This document shows positions 1-10,239 of a stretch of DNA of 59,908 bases, piece after piece (the first letter of the stretch is position 1; each line of letters starts with the position of its first letter). Location of the stretch: the NCBI GenBank assembly GCA_030445775.1, contig JASUTC010000004.1:1-59908 (forward strand). Reading direction: 5' to 3'. The stretch is from Thermotogaceae bacterium (GTDB lineage: Bacteria > Thermotogota > Thermotogae > MWEM01). Made by a program: the position numbers and the translations under genes. The notes under the pieces were generated by a model, which saw only the letters and a program-made list of their open reading frames with translations, had not been told where the DNA came from and ran no database searches.

Positions 1-1659
1 ATTCCCTTCACAATGACCGTTTCAGGTTATGCCCTTGGTTGTTCAATTATCGCCATGTTTGACAGGGTTGGTGGAGGAATATACACCAAGGCTGCTGATA
101 TGGGTGCAGACCTTGTTGGTAAAACAGAAGCTAAGATACCTGAAGATGATCCAAGAAATCCAGCAACTATTGCCGATAACGTTGGAGATAATGTTGGAGA
201 TGTTGCCGGACTGGGAGCTGACCTTTTGGAGAGTTATGTAGGCGCAATCGTTTCTGCTATTATACTATCTGCGTATATCTTCTATACCAGCATGAACACA
301 CAAGCGAGCTTAACAGGCGAACTGGTTCAAAAACTCATTACATTCCCGCTGATTTTCGCTGGAATTGGAGTTATTTCCAGCATCATTGGTATTCTTTTCT
401 TAATTGTGAAAAAGGTATCCGAGAAACCACATAGAGAACTCAATATTTCAACTTGGACTTCAGCAGCTCTAACGATCATATTAACCGGAATCTTTACATA
501 TTATCATTTCAACGGAGAAAATCTTCAGGGAATTGGGTTTAACGCTGGTATATTATCTCCATGGTTCTCGGCAATACTGGGTATTGTCAGTGGTATTATA
601 ATCGGTCAATTGGCAGAGTATTTCACTAGTTACGACTATAAACCCACCATCAATATCGCCAATGCTTCCAAACAGGGTACCGCGCTAACCATCACACAGG
701 GATTGGCTGTTGGAATGAAGTCAACCTTCTTCCCGGTTATTGTTTTAGCTATTACTACGATTCTTGCTAATGCCTTTGCAGGACTTTACGGTGTTGCAAT
801 GGCAGCTATTGGAATGCTTTCATTCGTTGCCGCAACAGTTTCTGTAGATACCTATGGGCCTATTGCAGACAATGCCGGTGGTATCAGTGAAATGTCCAAA
901 CTGGATCCAAAAGTCAGAAAAATAACTGACAAACTGGATTCTGTAGGAAACACAACCGCCGCAATCGGAAAAGGATTTGCCATTGGTTCAGCTGCATTGG
1001 CTGCCCTTTCACTGTTTGCCTCATACTTGTATTCGCAAGCTCAACCCGGTCAAACAACCGGATTTGAACTGATCCTCAATATGATTGACACCATGACATT
1101 AGCAGGAGCTTTGGTTGGTGCAGCATTACCATATCTGTTCTCCGGTATCTTAATTGAAGCTGTCGCAAAGGCTGCCAGGAAAATGGTAGATGAAGTCAGA
1201 AGACAATTTAAAAGCGAACCACGCATATTAACAGGTGAAGTCAGACCTGATTATAAAACGTGTATTGAGATCTCATCAGCAGGCGCTTTGTCAGAGATGA
1301 AGGTTCCCGCTTTAATAGCCGTTTTAACCCCTATCGTTACAGGATTTATATTTGGAGCTCAGTTTGTAGGTGGGTTGTTAATTGGAACAACGTTATCCGG
1401 TATCATGTTGGCTCTCTTTACCGCAAATTCCGGTGGTGCTTGGGATAATGGTAAAAAGTTAATTGAATCCGGCGGAATTGAAGGAGAAGAAAAAGGTGGA
1501 GAAGCTCACTCAGCAAGCGTTGTTGGAGATACCGTAGGAGATCCTTTGAAGGATACCGTTGGACCTTCTTTGGATATATTAATAAAAATTATGTCCATTA
1601 TCTCACTTATTATGGTTTCAATATTTGGAAAATATAATTTAATGGCACTTTTTAATTAA
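1..1659 (+). CDS. hppA: Membrane-bound ion-pumping pyrophosphatase, K+-dependent type (5' truncated)
   Basis: The reading frame is already open at base 1, so the N-terminus lies outside the window; about 552 of the usual 650-730 residues remain. It hydrolyses pyrophosphate and pumps H+ or Na+ across the membrane. Visible hallmarks are the substrate loop GGGIYTKAADMGADLVGK, the acidic motifs EDDPRNPATIADNVGDNVGD and DTYGPIADNAGG, and a C-terminal GAWDNGKK / DTVGDPLKDTVGPS block between many hydrophobic helices. The motif GNTTAAIGKG has Ala and Gly where K+-independent enzymes have Lys and Thr, which places it in the K+-dependent class. Whether it pumps Na+ or H+ cannot be read safely here. It appears to be monocistronic, with a terminator just downstream. 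Confidence 0.96.
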   Translation: MPFTMTVSGYALGCSIIAMFDRVGGGIYTKAADMGADLVGKTEAKIPEDDPRNPATIADNVGDNVGDVAGLGADLLESYVGAIVSAIILSAYIFYTSMNTQASLTGELVQKLITFPLIFAGIGVISSIIGILFLIVKKVSEKPHRELNISTWTSAALTIILTGIFTYYHFNGENLQGIGFNAGILSPWFSAILGIVSGIIIGQLAEYFTSYDYKPTINIANASKQGTALTITQGLAVGMKSTFFPVIVLAITTILANAFAGLYGVAMAAIGMLSFVAATVSVDTYGPIADNAGGISEMSKLDPKVRKITDKLDSVGNTTAAIGKGFAIGSAALAALSLFASYLYSQAQPGQTTGFELILNMIDTMTLAGALVGAALPYLFSGILIEAVAKAARKMVDEVRRQFKSEPRILTGEVRPDYKTCIEISSAGALSEMKVPALIAVLTPIVTGFIFGAQFVGGLLIGTTLSGIMLALFTANSGGAWDNGKKLIESGGIEGEEKGGEAHSASVVGDTVGDPLKDTVGPSLDILIKIMSIISLIMVSIFGKYNLMALFN

Positions 1660-1678
1660 TCAATAATTTTAAAAAGGA

Positions 1679-1712
1679 AAAAAGGGAATGGTGTTAATCA
1701 TTCCCTTTTTTT
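1679..1712 (+). terminator. Rho-independent terminator after hppA
   Basis: A perfect hairpin, AAAGGGAATG paired with CATTCCCTTT around an 8-base loop, is followed by a run of T. It lies about 20 bases after the pyrophosphatase stop codon and ends that transcript. Confidence 0.88.
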
Positions 1713-1765
1713 ATTTTGAATTAATTATTGTATAATGATGCTGAAAAAAAGGGAGGAGAGATTCC

Positions 1766-2860
1766 ATGGATAGAGAAAGTATGGCTATTTTATCTTCAAA
1801 TTCGTTTAATGCATATCTTTTGGCAATCCTAATTTTTGCAATAGGTGCGATTGTAATTACAATAGTCAATAAAATTTTAAAGAAAAAAGTGGAGGAACTA
1901 TCACAACAGCCAAAATTCCAAGTTGTGAATTTTGCCTATTCAATATTTAAAAAGACTTTCTTCCCACTTATTTATTACGGATTGTTGATCGGTTCTCTTT
2001 CAGCTCTTTCACTACCTGAAGTGATTAATAAAGCGGTTGAATATGTGGGAATAATTCTGTTGACTATTGCAGCCATTCGTTTTATCAATCAACTTATTGA
2101 TTACTGGTTTGAAATCCTACAGAAAAAAAAGGAAACTACTGCTATTCAAATCCAAGGGTTAAAAGGGCTTTTTACAGTAGCAAAGGTAACTGTTTGGATT
2201 ATAGGAATACTGATAGCCGTTCAAAACATGGGTTATAATGTGTCAACAGCCATTGCCGGTTTAGGAGTGACCGGCGTAGCGGTTGTATTTGCTGCCCAAT
2301 CCATCCTCAACGATTTATTCAGTTACTTTTCCATCCTCTTTGATAAACCTTTTGAACCGGGTGATTTTATTATCATAGGTGATATGTCAGGAACCATTCA
2401 ACATATTGGCGTTAAAACAACAAGGTTAACCAGTCTCACCGGTGAACAAGTGATCATTTCTAATGCGGACTTGACCAACTCAAGGATTAAGAATTATAAA
2501 CGGATGATCAGACGCCGTATTGCTTATCGTATTGGCTTTGTGTACAAATTAAAATCCGAACAGTTAAAAGAGATTCCTGATTTGATTAAAGAGATCATCA
2601 ACAAGGTGCCAAACGTAACATTTGATAGGGCACACTTTGTTGAATACGGGGCTTATAGTTTGAACTTTGAAATTGTTTATTACGTTAATTCAAACGATTA
2701 TCTCGATTATATGGACGCGCATCAGGCAATTAATCTTGAAATAAAACGTGTTTTTGATGAAAAAGGCTTTGACTTTGCTTTCCCAACTCAAACCATTTAT
2801 AATAATTATGAAAAGACTCCAACCTTTCAATTAGAGGGGTTGGAAAAAAGCAGAACATAG
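1766..2860 (+). CDS. mscS: MscS-family mechanosensitive ion channel
   Basis: This 364-residue protein has an N-terminal membrane region of three to four helices. The family's pore helix follows near residues 160-190 (AIAGLGVTGVAVVFAAQSIL), rich in Gly and Ala. The cytosolic beta domain follows with KPFEPGDFI and GTIQHIGVKTTRL, and then the alpha/beta cage. Family members open on membrane tension and release solutes during hypo-osmotic shock. The ATG follows GGGAGGAGAG at good spacing. A TATAAT lies at 1731-1736, but no convincing -35 box was found. The next gene starts 10 bases after the stop, so the two are probably co-transcribed. Confidence 0.94.
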   Translation: MDRESMAILSSNSFNAYLLAILIFAIGAIVITIVNKILKKKVEELSQQPKFQVVNFAYSIFKKTFFPLIYYGLLIGSLSALSLPEVINKAVEYVGIILLTIAAIRFINQLIDYWFEILQKKKETTAIQIQGLKGLFTVAKVTVWIIGILIAVQNMGYNVSTAIAGLGVTGVAVVFAAQSILNDLFSYFSILFDKPFEPGDFIIIGDMSGTIQHIGVKTTRLTSLTGEQVIISNADLTNSRIKNYKRMIRRRIAYRIGFVYKLKSEQLKEIPDLIKEIINKVPNVTFDRAHFVEYGAYSLNFEIVYYVNSNDYLDYMDAHQAINLEIKRVFDEKGFDFAFPTQTIYNNYEKTPTFQLEGLEKSRT

Positions 2861-2870
2861 GGGGGATTTC

Positions 2871-3755
2871 ATGAGGAAGTTTTTATTTATCATATTAATT
2901 TTAGTTTTTACAAGCACAATGTTTTTTACAAAAGTAATAGAAGTGGGAGGGGTAAATTCAAATTATACAACCATTAAAAGTGCTGTTTTTGAAGCAAATG
3001 AAGGCGACGTTATTAGAATTTATGCAGGAAATTATGTTGAAAACTTGAGATTTTCAAAATCTCTCACATTGGAAGGTGTCAACACACATAACGTCGTGTT
3101 AAAACCATTGGACACTAATTTGCCAACAATAATGGTTGAAAATTGTAATCTTTTAAACATTTCAGGCATGACCGTATACGGGGAAACTATTGCTATTTCC
3201 CTCGCAATGACTAATGCTGAAATCAGTGGAAATAGAATTTATTCAAACAAAGACGGTATACGTGCTGGAACACTAAACCACGAGATTAAGATCATCAACA
3301 ATCAGATATCAGGTAATTTCAACAACATAAAAAATATCAATACAAATGGTATTATGCTTGTAGGAGTTGGGAAAACAATTATTGAAAACAACAACATCCA
3401 ATCCTTTGGCTCAGGCATCTATCTCGGAGGGAAAAAACCGGTAAAAATTACTGAGAATCAAATTCACCTAAATTATAACGGTATTTATGCCTCTGGTAAT
3501 ACAGAAGCAATCATTTCAGGAAACAGATTTTATGAGAACAATCGTGCCGCTATATTGTTGGTGTCAAAACCTGTTGTTTCTATTTCATCAAACCATTTTT
3601 CGTCAAATAAAATGTTTGATTTGCTGGTTTCAAATGAAGCTTGCGGTGAATTTTTAATTGATTTTTCAGGTAAAATAACAGGCAACTCCAATTATATTGA
3701 CGAACCTTTTAAGATTTGCCCTACTGATTTTAATTTACCGGAAGACTTTTTTTAA
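2871..3755 (+). CDS. Secreted right-handed beta-helix repeat protein
   Basis: The 294-residue product begins with a Sec-type signal peptide (FLFIILILVFTSTMFF). It then shows repeated short turns such as ISGNRIYSNKDGI, IENNNIQSFGSGIYLGG, ITENQIHLNYNGIYASGN and ISGNRFYENN, spaced 20-24 residues apart. This is the pattern of parallel beta-helix (PbH1/NosD-like) folds found in surface carbohydrate-acting or adhesive proteins. The start TTIKSAVFEANEGDVIRIYAGNY is typical of such domains. No catalytic residues can be assigned, so substrate and enzyme activity are unknown. It follows the MscS gene closely, with GGGGGAT as ribosome site. Confidence 0.82.
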   Translation: MRKFLFIILILVFTSTMFFTKVIEVGGVNSNYTTIKSAVFEANEGDVIRIYAGNYVENLRFSKSLTLEGVNTHNVVLKPLDTNLPTIMVENCNLLNISGMTVYGETIAISLAMTNAEISGNRIYSNKDGIRAGTLNHEIKIINNQISGNFNNIKNINTNGIMLVGVGKTIIENNNIQSFGSGIYLGGKKPVKITENQIHLNYNGIYASGNTEAIISGNRFYENNRAAILLVSKPVVSISSNHFSSNKMFDLLVSNEACGEFLIDFSGKITGNSNYIDEPFKICPTDFNLPEDFF

Positions 3756-3761
3756 AGGACC

Positions 3762-4791
3762 GTGAGAAAGAGTTATAAACCTTGGAGTTATATTTGGGGG
3801 AACTAGTTATGAACATAACATTTCAATAAATTCAGCTCGTTATGTTTTTGAATCGCTTAAACATCATAAAAAAGAGCGTCATTTTTTATTTTATCCTTAT
3901 TTCATAGATAAGGAAGGCATGTGGTGGAATCAACAATACTCTTTTAAAATTTTGTCTGGAAATAAAGACCCGGTTATTAATATGGAAAAACACCTTTCCC
4001 CTTTTTCATATTCTATGATTGACTACTGGTTTCCTCTGATACATGGCAAATTTGGAGAAGACGGTCAGCTGCAAAAAATACTTATAAAAACTGAATTGCC
4101 TTTTATTGGCTCTGATGAACAGGCAAGTTTGACTTGTTATGATAAGATTAAGAGTAGAGAAAAGGCAAAATCCGCAGATATTATTCAGCCAAAATATATT
4201 TTTTTCACATACACAAATCAAAAGTCTATTGAAAGGATTAAAAACACCATCATCCATGAAATCGGGTTGCCTTGTTTTATCAAGCCTTCTAGAACGGGTT
4301 CATCATTGGGGATTTCTCGAGTAAAAGAGAAAGAAGAAATAAATCCGGCTTTATATTTAGCCTTATCATATGATACTCATATATTAATTGAAAAAGCCGT
4401 AGAGAATTGTTATGAATATGAAATAGCCTTTATCGGAAATAAAATGAAAAGGTTTTCAATACCCGGAAGTATTGAATATGAAGATATTTTTTACACTACT
4501 CAAGCAAAATATTCAAGTAATACGACAAAACTGAAATCGGTAAAGAAATTAGATCAAAGGTTGAAAAATAAAATCTATAACCAAACAGAGAAAATCATAG
4601 ACATCTTTAATGTCAAAGATTTAGGGCGTGTAGATTTTCTTTATGACCAAAAAAATGATATCCTATATTGGAATGAAATTAATACAATCCCCGGATTTAC
4701 CGAAAAGAGTATGTTTCCGTTTCTCTGGAAAGAAATGGGACTTGATTTAGAGGATGTGATTGATTTAATTATTGGGGAATACTTATATTAA
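3762..4791 (+). CDS. ddl: D-alanine--D-alanine ligase family protein, apparent 5' frameshift
   Basis: The protein shows the ATP-grasp ligase pattern: CFIKPSRTGSSLGISRV (ATP loop), ILIEKAVENCYEYEIAFIG, and the metal-binding end LGRVDFLYD...NEINTIPGFT. Ddl joins two D-alanines for peptidoglycan. The first ATG in frame (3919) would drop the conserved N-terminal motif. That motif is encoded in frame from 3781 (LGVIFGGTSYEHNISINSA), yet no ATG, GTG or TTG exists between the in-frame stop at 3763-3765 and that motif. A GTG at 3762 with AAAGGA upstream would join this frame if one A were lost near 3777-3779. Either a real frameshift, a sequencing error or a very unusual start is present. Family assignment is firm; the 5' end is not. 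Confidence 0.85.
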
Positions 4792-4844
4792 GCGGGTTGT
4801 TTTTACGTCTAAAACCATACCTGTAGATAAAAGAGGTGATTTGA

Positions 4845-7331
4845 ATGTATTTCGATAAATTTTCTCAGGAAGCTGCAGAACTTTTTCTTATTTCACAAAA
4901 AGAGGCAGAACAATTTGGACACAGATTAATCGATGCTGAACACATTTTACTGGCAGTAGCCAAGATTTCATCAAGCACCGTATACGATATACTCGTTAAT
5001 CAATATGATATAGATTATGAAGATATTAAAAATGAGGTTTTAAAATCCCTAGGACAAGGCTTTACAAGAACATCAAGCATGTCTCCACAAATATCCCCAA
5101 GACTGAAGGGCATTCTGGAGATGGCATTTGAAGAATCAAAAGTTTTTGAAACACAAAAGATTGAAACGGAACATGTTTTTCTGGCTATACTCAGACATAA
5201 CCAGAATGGTGCTGTACGAATCTTGTCCAGACTAAATGTAAATGTCACAACTTTGAACAGGGATCTTTTAACACGCATGAATCCAAAAAAAGATGTGGGA
5301 TTTGGTGAAGATAAAAAGATAAACAATTATCTAATCAAACAACTTGAAGAATTTGGAACAAACCTAAATGAAATGGCAGAATCCGGAAATCTTGATCCTG
5401 TTATAGGCAGGGAAAATGAAATCCAAAGACTCATGCAAATCTTGATCAGGAGAAAAAAGAACAATCCGGTTTTGATAGGAGAACCCGGGGTTGGTAAAAC
5501 GGCCATCGTTAACGGTTTAGTGGAAAAAATCGTTCAAAACAAAGTACCCGTCATATTAAAAAATAAAACCATTATTTCTCTTGATATGGCCTCTTTGATT
5601 GCCGGCACAAAATATCGTGGTGAATTTGAAAAACGGATGAAAAAACTGATAAAGATTATTCAACAGGATCAGAATATCATTGTTTTCATCGACGAAATTC
5701 ATACCATTGTAGGGGCAGGTGCAGCAGAAGGAGCCGTTGATGCAGCGAACATACTCAAACCGGCACTTGCTAACGGTACAATCAAATGTATCGGAGCAAC
5801 TACACCTGATGAATATCGAAAAAACATAGAAAAAGATGCAGCTTTAGAAAGAAGATTCCAAAAGATTAGTGTCAATGAACCAGACTACGATCAGACAATT
5901 AAAATACTGGAAGGTTTAAAACCAAAATATGAGTTGCATCATAAAGTAGAATATACACAAGATGCAATAAAAGAAAGCGTTAAATTATCAAGAGCTTATA
6001 TCACCGATCATTTTTTGCCGGATATGGCCATCGATGTAATTGATGAAGCCGGTGCAAAAAAGAGATTAAATGCATTGAAAGTGCCCGAAGAATTTACAGA
6101 AATGGAAGATAAAATAGACCTTTTAAAGCAAAAAAGATTAAACGCAGCGAATCAAAATGACTATTATAAAGCGAAGGAGTTGCAGGAGGAGGAAAAAGAA
6201 TTAAAAGAAGAATTTTCCAGAGAATACCAAGAATGGAAGGAAGAGGCCTTAAATAAAATTGAAATCGTAGGGTTTGATGATGTCGCCGATGTCATTTCAA
6301 AATGGACAGGTATTCCTCTACATAAGATCGAAGAGGACGAAAGTAACAAACTGCTCAATATGGAAGCCTCTTTACATGAAAGAGTTGTTGGCCAGGAAGA
6401 ATCCATCATCGCCATATCAAAGGCCATCAGAAGAGCCAGAAGTGGTCTTAAAGATCCAAAGCGCCCCGTTGGTACCTTCTTGTTCCTTGGCCCTACCGGA
6501 GTTGGTAAAACAGAATTGGCAAAGACATTGGCAACCTATCTTTTTGGTAATGAAAGAAGTCTTCTACGATACGACATGTCAGAATATATGGAGCGATTCT
6601 CCGTTTCAAGATTAATTGGAGCTCCTCCGGGCTATGTGGGGTATGAAGAGGGGGGTACTTTAACTGAAGCGGTGAGAAGAAACCCCTATTCGGTAATATT
6701 ATTGGATGAGATTGAAAAAGCTCATCCGGATGTATACAACATTCTTCTTCAAATAGCAGATGAAGGCCGATTAACCGATTCTCAAGGGAGAAATGTTGAT
6801 TTCAGAAATGTTATTTTAATTATGACCAGTAATATTGGTGGAGAGATTATTAATAAATCTAAAAATGCTTTGGGCTTTGAGATTCAGCATGATGACAACA
6901 TGAAATATCAAGATATGAAAAAAACCGTCATGAATGAAGTTAAAAATGTATTCAGACCTGAATTTTTAAACCGCTTGGATGATATCATCGTTTTCCATCA
7001 GTTAAGTAGAGAGCATATCAGTAGCATCATAGATATCCTGCTTTCGGATTTATCAATCAGATTAAGTGAAAAGGAATTGACTCTTGAATTGAGCAAAAAT
7101 GCCAGAGAGTTCCTGATTGATCAAGGTTTTGATCCAATTTACGGTGCCAGACCTTTGAAAAGAGCCCTTCAAAGAAACATCGAAGACCCCTTGGCTGAAG
7201 AATTGCTGGCAAACAAATTTAGAGAAGGGGATATCATCAAGATCATTTTAAATAAGACTGAGGGCATCAAATTTGTCAAAAAGGATGTCAAAAAAGAAAG
7301 TGACAATTATATAGGTGTAGGAACGATTTAA
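4845..7331 (+). CDS. clpC: ClpC-type AAA+ unfoldase
   Basis: This 828-residue ATPase has the double Clp N-terminal repeat (about 1-145). A first AAA domain carries GEPGVGKT near residue 212 and [13 protein letters not shown] middle region near 424-460 contains a UVR-like helix ([18 protein letters not shown]). The second AAA domain carries GPTGVGKT near 549, [12 protein letters not shown] and the C-terminal RPLKRALQ sensor region. NALGF matches the loop that docks ClpP in ClpC/ClpA proteins. It unfolds substrates for ClpP in the cytosol; clpP and the ctsR/mcsAB regulators are not in the window. The ATG follows AAAAGAGGTG, and radA overlaps its stop by one base. Confidence 0.96.
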   Translation: MYFDKFSQEAAELFLISQKEAEQFGHRLIDAEHILLAVAKISSSTVYDILVNQYDIDYEDIKNEVLKSLGQGFTRTSSMSPQISPRLKGILEMAFEESKVFETQKIETEHVFLAILRHNQNGAVRILSRLNVNVTTLNRDLLTRMNPKKDVGFGEDKKINNYLIKQLEEFGTNLNEMAESGNLDPVIGRENEIQRLMQILIRRKKNNPVLIGEPGVGKTAIVNGLVEKIVQNKVPVILKNKTIISLDMASLIAGTKYRGEFEKRMKKLIKIIQQDQNIIVFIDEIHTIVGAGAAEGAVDAANILKPALANGTIKCIGATTPDEYRKNIEKDAALERRFQKISVNEPDYDQTIKILEGLKPKYELHHKVEYTQDAIKESVKLSRAYITDHFLPDMAIDVIDEAGAKKRLNALKVPEEFTEMEDKIDLLKQKRLNAANQNDYYKAKELQEEEKELKEEFSREYQEWKEEALNKIEIVGFDDVADVISKWTGIPLHKIEEDESNKLLNMEASLHERVVGQEESIIAISKAIRRARSGLKDPKRPVGTFLFLGPTGVGKTELAKTLATYLFGNERSLLRYDMSEYMERFSVSRLIGAPPGYVGYEEGGTLTEAVRRNPYSVILLDEIEKAHPDVYNILLQIADEGRLTDSQGRNVDFRNVILIMTSNIGGEIINKSKNALGFEIQHDDNMKYQDMKKTVMNEVKNVFRPEFLNRLDDIIVFHQLSREHISSIIDILLSDLSIRLSEKELTLELSKNAREFLIDQGFDPIYGARPLKRALQRNIEDPLAEELLANKFREGDIIKIILNKTEGIKFVKKDVKKESDNYIGVGTI

Positions 7332-8689
7332 TGAAAAAAAAGGGGAATTCATTCGTCTGTGATGTTTGCGGATATGAAAGCGGTAAGTGGTTTGGCAGAT
7401 GCCCACAATGCGGCGAATGGAATTCAGTAAAAGAAATCATCGTATCAGACAATTCCAGAGGTCCTGGGTCAAATCATCAAGGATTTCTATCTTTAAAAAC
7501 AGCAAATTATCAAACTATGTCGAGAATTGACTCCGGATTTGAACATTTAAACAGGGTTTTAGGCGGAGGATTAGTGAGTGGTTCAGTAATCCTTATTGGT
7601 GGGGATCCCGGAGTGGGAAAAAGTACCTTAGTGACTCAGTTATGCGCTAATTTTAAAAAAAGTTATTATATCAGCGGTGAAGAATCCTTTGAGCAAATCT
7701 TTTTAAGATACCAACGGGTCACAAAAGATCATTCAGATGTACATGTTATGAACACTTCGTTTCTGGATACTGCCATTGAACATCTTGAAAGGAATATTGC
7801 ACAAGACGAAGATGAAAAAGTGGTCATTGTCGACTCCATTCAGACCATGAAATCTTCAGATGTAAATTCTCTTCCAGGTGGAGCCGTTCAAATAAGAGAA
7901 TGCACCTCAAGGATCGTAGAATTTGCCAAAACAAAAAATATACCCGTCATTATTATTGCGCATATTACCAAAAGCGGACAGATTGCCGGACCTAAATTGG
8001 TTGAACATTTAGTGGATGTGGTTTTATACTTTGAAGGGAACAATGAAACTGATTTACGAATACTCAGAAGTGTTAAAAACAGATTTGGCCCAACGAACGA
8101 AATAGGTGTGTTTGAAATGAGCGAAAAAGGTCTATTGGAAGTTTTAGACCCTTCTGAGCGATTTTATGATACACAGTCAAACCTTTCAGGAAATTCATTG
8201 GGTGTGGTTATTGAAGGTAATACCCCGTTGGTTATTGAGGTTCAAGGCCTTGTCGTAAATGCACAGTTTTCGAGTCCAAGACGATTGAGCAAAGGTATCA
8301 ATACCGAACGACTTTCATTGATTGCAGCAGTTTTGACAAAACGATTGAATATTGAAGTAGAAAAAAACGACATATATATAAATCTGTTAGGTGGTATTAA
8401 AACGACAGATCCGGGGATTGATTTGCCAGTTGCATTGTCTCTCTATTCATCATACACCGATAAAGTGTTTCCAAAAGGCAGTGCTTCTTTCGGAGAAATC
8501 GGACTTGATGGGAAAATAAGGGCGGTTTCATTCCCTGAGAAAAGAATCACAGAACTAAAACGACTTGGTTTCACCAAAGTATTTGTTCCAATCAAGACCA
8601 AAAAACGTCTGAGTCAACCAGTGTTATCGGACATAGAAATCGTGGAATTTGAAACGCTACAAGAGGCTTTAATAAAAATATTCAGATAA
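7331..8689 (+). CDS. radA: DNA repair protein RadA/Sms
   Basis: The 452-residue protein opens with the zinc finger Cys10-x2-Cys13...Cys24-x2-Cys27 (CDVCGYES...CPQCGEW). It continues with the RecA-like ATPase (GGDPGVGKST near residue 90), the diagnostic KNRFG motif near 249 and a C-terminal Lon-protease-like domain of about 170 residues. RadA is a DnaB-like motor that aids branch migration during recombination. The start ATG overlaps the clpC stop by one base (TAATG), so translation is coupled. The clpC-radA adjacency is widespread in bacteria. Confidence 0.97.
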   Translation: MKKKGNSFVCDVCGYESGKWFGRCPQCGEWNSVKEIIVSDNSRGPGSNHQGFLSLKTANYQTMSRIDSGFEHLNRVLGGGLVSGSVILIGGDPGVGKSTLVTQLCANFKKSYYISGEESFEQIFLRYQRVTKDHSDVHVMNTSFLDTAIEHLERNIAQDEDEKVVIVDSIQTMKSSDVNSLPGGAVQIRECTSRIVEFAKTKNIPVIIIAHITKSGQIAGPKLVEHLVDVVLYFEGNNETDLRILRSVKNRFGPTNEIGVFEMSEKGLLEVLDPSERFYDTQSNLSGNSLGVVIEGNTPLVIEVQGLVVNAQFSSPRRLSKGINTERLSLIAAVLTKRLNIEVEKNDIYINLLGGIKTTDPGIDLPVALSLYSSYTDKVFPKGSASFGEIGLDGKIRAVSFPEKRITELKRLGFTKVFVPIKTKKRLSQPVLSDIEIVEFETLQEALIKIFR

Positions 8690-8702
8690 TGGAGGTAAAA
8701 AT

Positions 8703-9116
8703 ATGGCTTTAATTTCGGAATTCAAAGGTGGTATGGAATTTTTGGCAAAGACTGAATCCGGACATGAATTAGTTCTGGATGCAGGGGTGTCTTCAGGCGG
8801 TCAGGATAAAGGGGTCAGACCCAAGGAGCTCTTGTTGGTAGGACTTTCAGGATGCACCGGGATGGATGTCGTTTCAATTTTAAAAAAGATGAAAGTAGAA
8901 AACTACACCTTGAGAATCGAAGTCGAAAATGAAAAAACAGAAGAGCATCCTGTGATTTACAAAAAGATTCATTTGAAATACATTTTCCATCTGGAAGATG
9001 AATCCAAAAAAGACAAAGTGGAGAAGGCTGTCAACCTTTCACAGGAAAGATATTGCGGCGTGTCGGATATGTTAAAAAAATCCAGCGAACTGACTTATGA
9101 AATCATTTATGAATAA
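8703..9116 (+). CDS. OsmC/Ohr-family redox protein
   Basis: The 137-residue product matches the OsmC fold: GVRPKELLLVGLSGCTGMDVVSILKKMK carries the first conserved cysteine on the central helix, and QERYCGVSDML carries the second. Family members are dimeric thiol peroxidases or closely related proteins that reduce organic hydroperoxides; this short form is nearer to the YhfA-like branch than to Ohr. It starts 13 bases after radA behind GGAGGT, so it likely rides on the clpC-radA transcript, a plausible stress operon. Confidence 0.9.
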   Translation: MALISEFKGGMEFLAKTESGHELVLDAGVSSGGQDKGVRPKELLLVGLSGCTGMDVVSILKKMKVENYTLRIEVENEKTEEHPVIYKKIHLKYIFHLEDESKKDKVEKAVNLSQERYCGVSDMLKKSSELTYEIIYE

Positions 9117-9170
9117 ATCTTATTTATTCTGTACGAAGATTGTCAATATAATCTATTTCAGTGATAAGCT

Positions 9171-10133
9171 ATGAAAAAGTACAAATTAGGAATTGCAGGT
9201 TGTGGTATTGCCGCAAGGGAATTGCATCTACCTGCTCTTAAGCAGTTAAAAGACCATTTCGAAATCACAGCCTTACATAACAGGACAAAAGAAAAGGCAG
9301 AAGCGCTCTCAAAGGAAATTGAAGGGAATCAAATGATATACGATACCTATGAACAAATGTTGGAAGACGGCCAAATAGATGCAATTGATCTGGCATTGCC
9401 AACTGCGGTAAATAAGGAATTTATCTTTAAAGCAATTGAAAATAAAATCCCCGTAATTTGTGAAAAACCAATTTCAACAGATGTAGAAACTGCCATGGAA
9501 ATCTTGGATTATGTGAACAAAAATAACGGGTTATTGTATATCGCCGAAAATTTCCGCCATATTAAAGTCTTTCAAAAGATAAAGTCGATCGTATTAGAAG
9601 GCGTTATTGGCGACCCGGTTTCTTTCATTTGGAATGAGTTTGCTGGTCTTTCAAATGAAAACCAATACGTTAACACTACATGGAGAAGACATCCCGAACA
9701 CATTGGGGGTTTCCTCTCAGATGGTGGCGTCCATCATATAGCCGGTATGAAAGAAATCTTCGGCCCCATAAAGGATGCCAAGGGAAAAACCAAGCAAATC
9801 ACTGATTATTTGGGCTCAGACGATAATCTCTATGCAATATTAGAATTTATGAATGGGATCATAGGTGTATACAATGCCTCTTATTCAACAGCCTGGGGTC
9901 CTTCACAACATCAGATCATTGGATCAAAAGGAACGATTCTTTGGGATCAAGATAAAATTTACGTCATCACATCAAGTAAAAAAGAAATCATCAAACGAGA
10001 AAAAGAAGAGGATTATAAACTGGAGTTTGAAGATTTTCACAAATCACTCACTGAAGGTGTCATTAGAAAAAAAGGAAGCCCAGAAGAAGCCTTGAATGAC
10101 CTGCAAATAATAGAAACAATCATAAAAAAATAG
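9171..10133 (+). CDS. Gfo/Idh/MocA-family NAD(P)-dependent oxidoreductase
   Basis: The 320-residue protein has an N-terminal Rossmann fold (LGIAGCGIAARELHLPAL), the family signature CEKPIS near residue 100, and the C-terminal alpha/beta domain with GGFLSDGGVHHIAGM supplying the active-site His. Such enzymes oxidise or reduce sugars, inositols or their derivatives, and the exact substrate cannot be told from sequence. No clear ribosome site precedes the ATG. The gene stands alone, about 50 bases after osmC, and ends at a strong hairpin, so it may be read through from the operon before it. Confidence 0.92.
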   Translation: MKKYKLGIAGCGIAARELHLPALKQLKDHFEITALHNRTKEKAEALSKEIEGNQMIYDTYEQMLEDGQIDAIDLALPTAVNKEFIFKAIENKIPVICEKPISTDVETAMEILDYVNKNNGLLYIAENFRHIKVFQKIKSIVLEGVIGDPVSFIWNEFAGLSNENQYVNTTWRRHPEHIGGFLSDGGVHHIAGMKEIFGPIKDAKGKTKQITDYLGSDDNLYAILEFMNGIIGVYNASYSTAWGPSQHQIIGSKGTILWDQDKIYVITSSKKEIIKREKEEDYKLEFEDFHKSLTEGVIRKKGSPEEALNDLQIIETIIKK

Positions 10134-10153
10134 AGAGAGACGAGTCTCTCTCT
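10132..10153 (+). terminator. Hairpin terminator after the oxidoreductase
   Basis: AGAGAGAGA pairs perfectly with TCTCTCTCT around the 4-base loop CGAG, immediately after the TAG stop. The following AAAAGTGTTTTG is only partly T-rich, so termination may be incomplete. Confidence 0.72.
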
Positions 10154-10239
10154 AAAAGTGTTTTGTTTCTTCGTAAGCAATTGCATCATACACCACGCTT
10201 TCAAGAGCATGTCAAGTCCTCTTCCGGCTGTTTTGTGTG

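Noticed and set aside
3919-4791. ATG 3919 as the natural start of the D-Ala-D-Ala ligase
   Set aside because: It would discard a conserved N-terminal motif that is encoded in the same frame just upstream.
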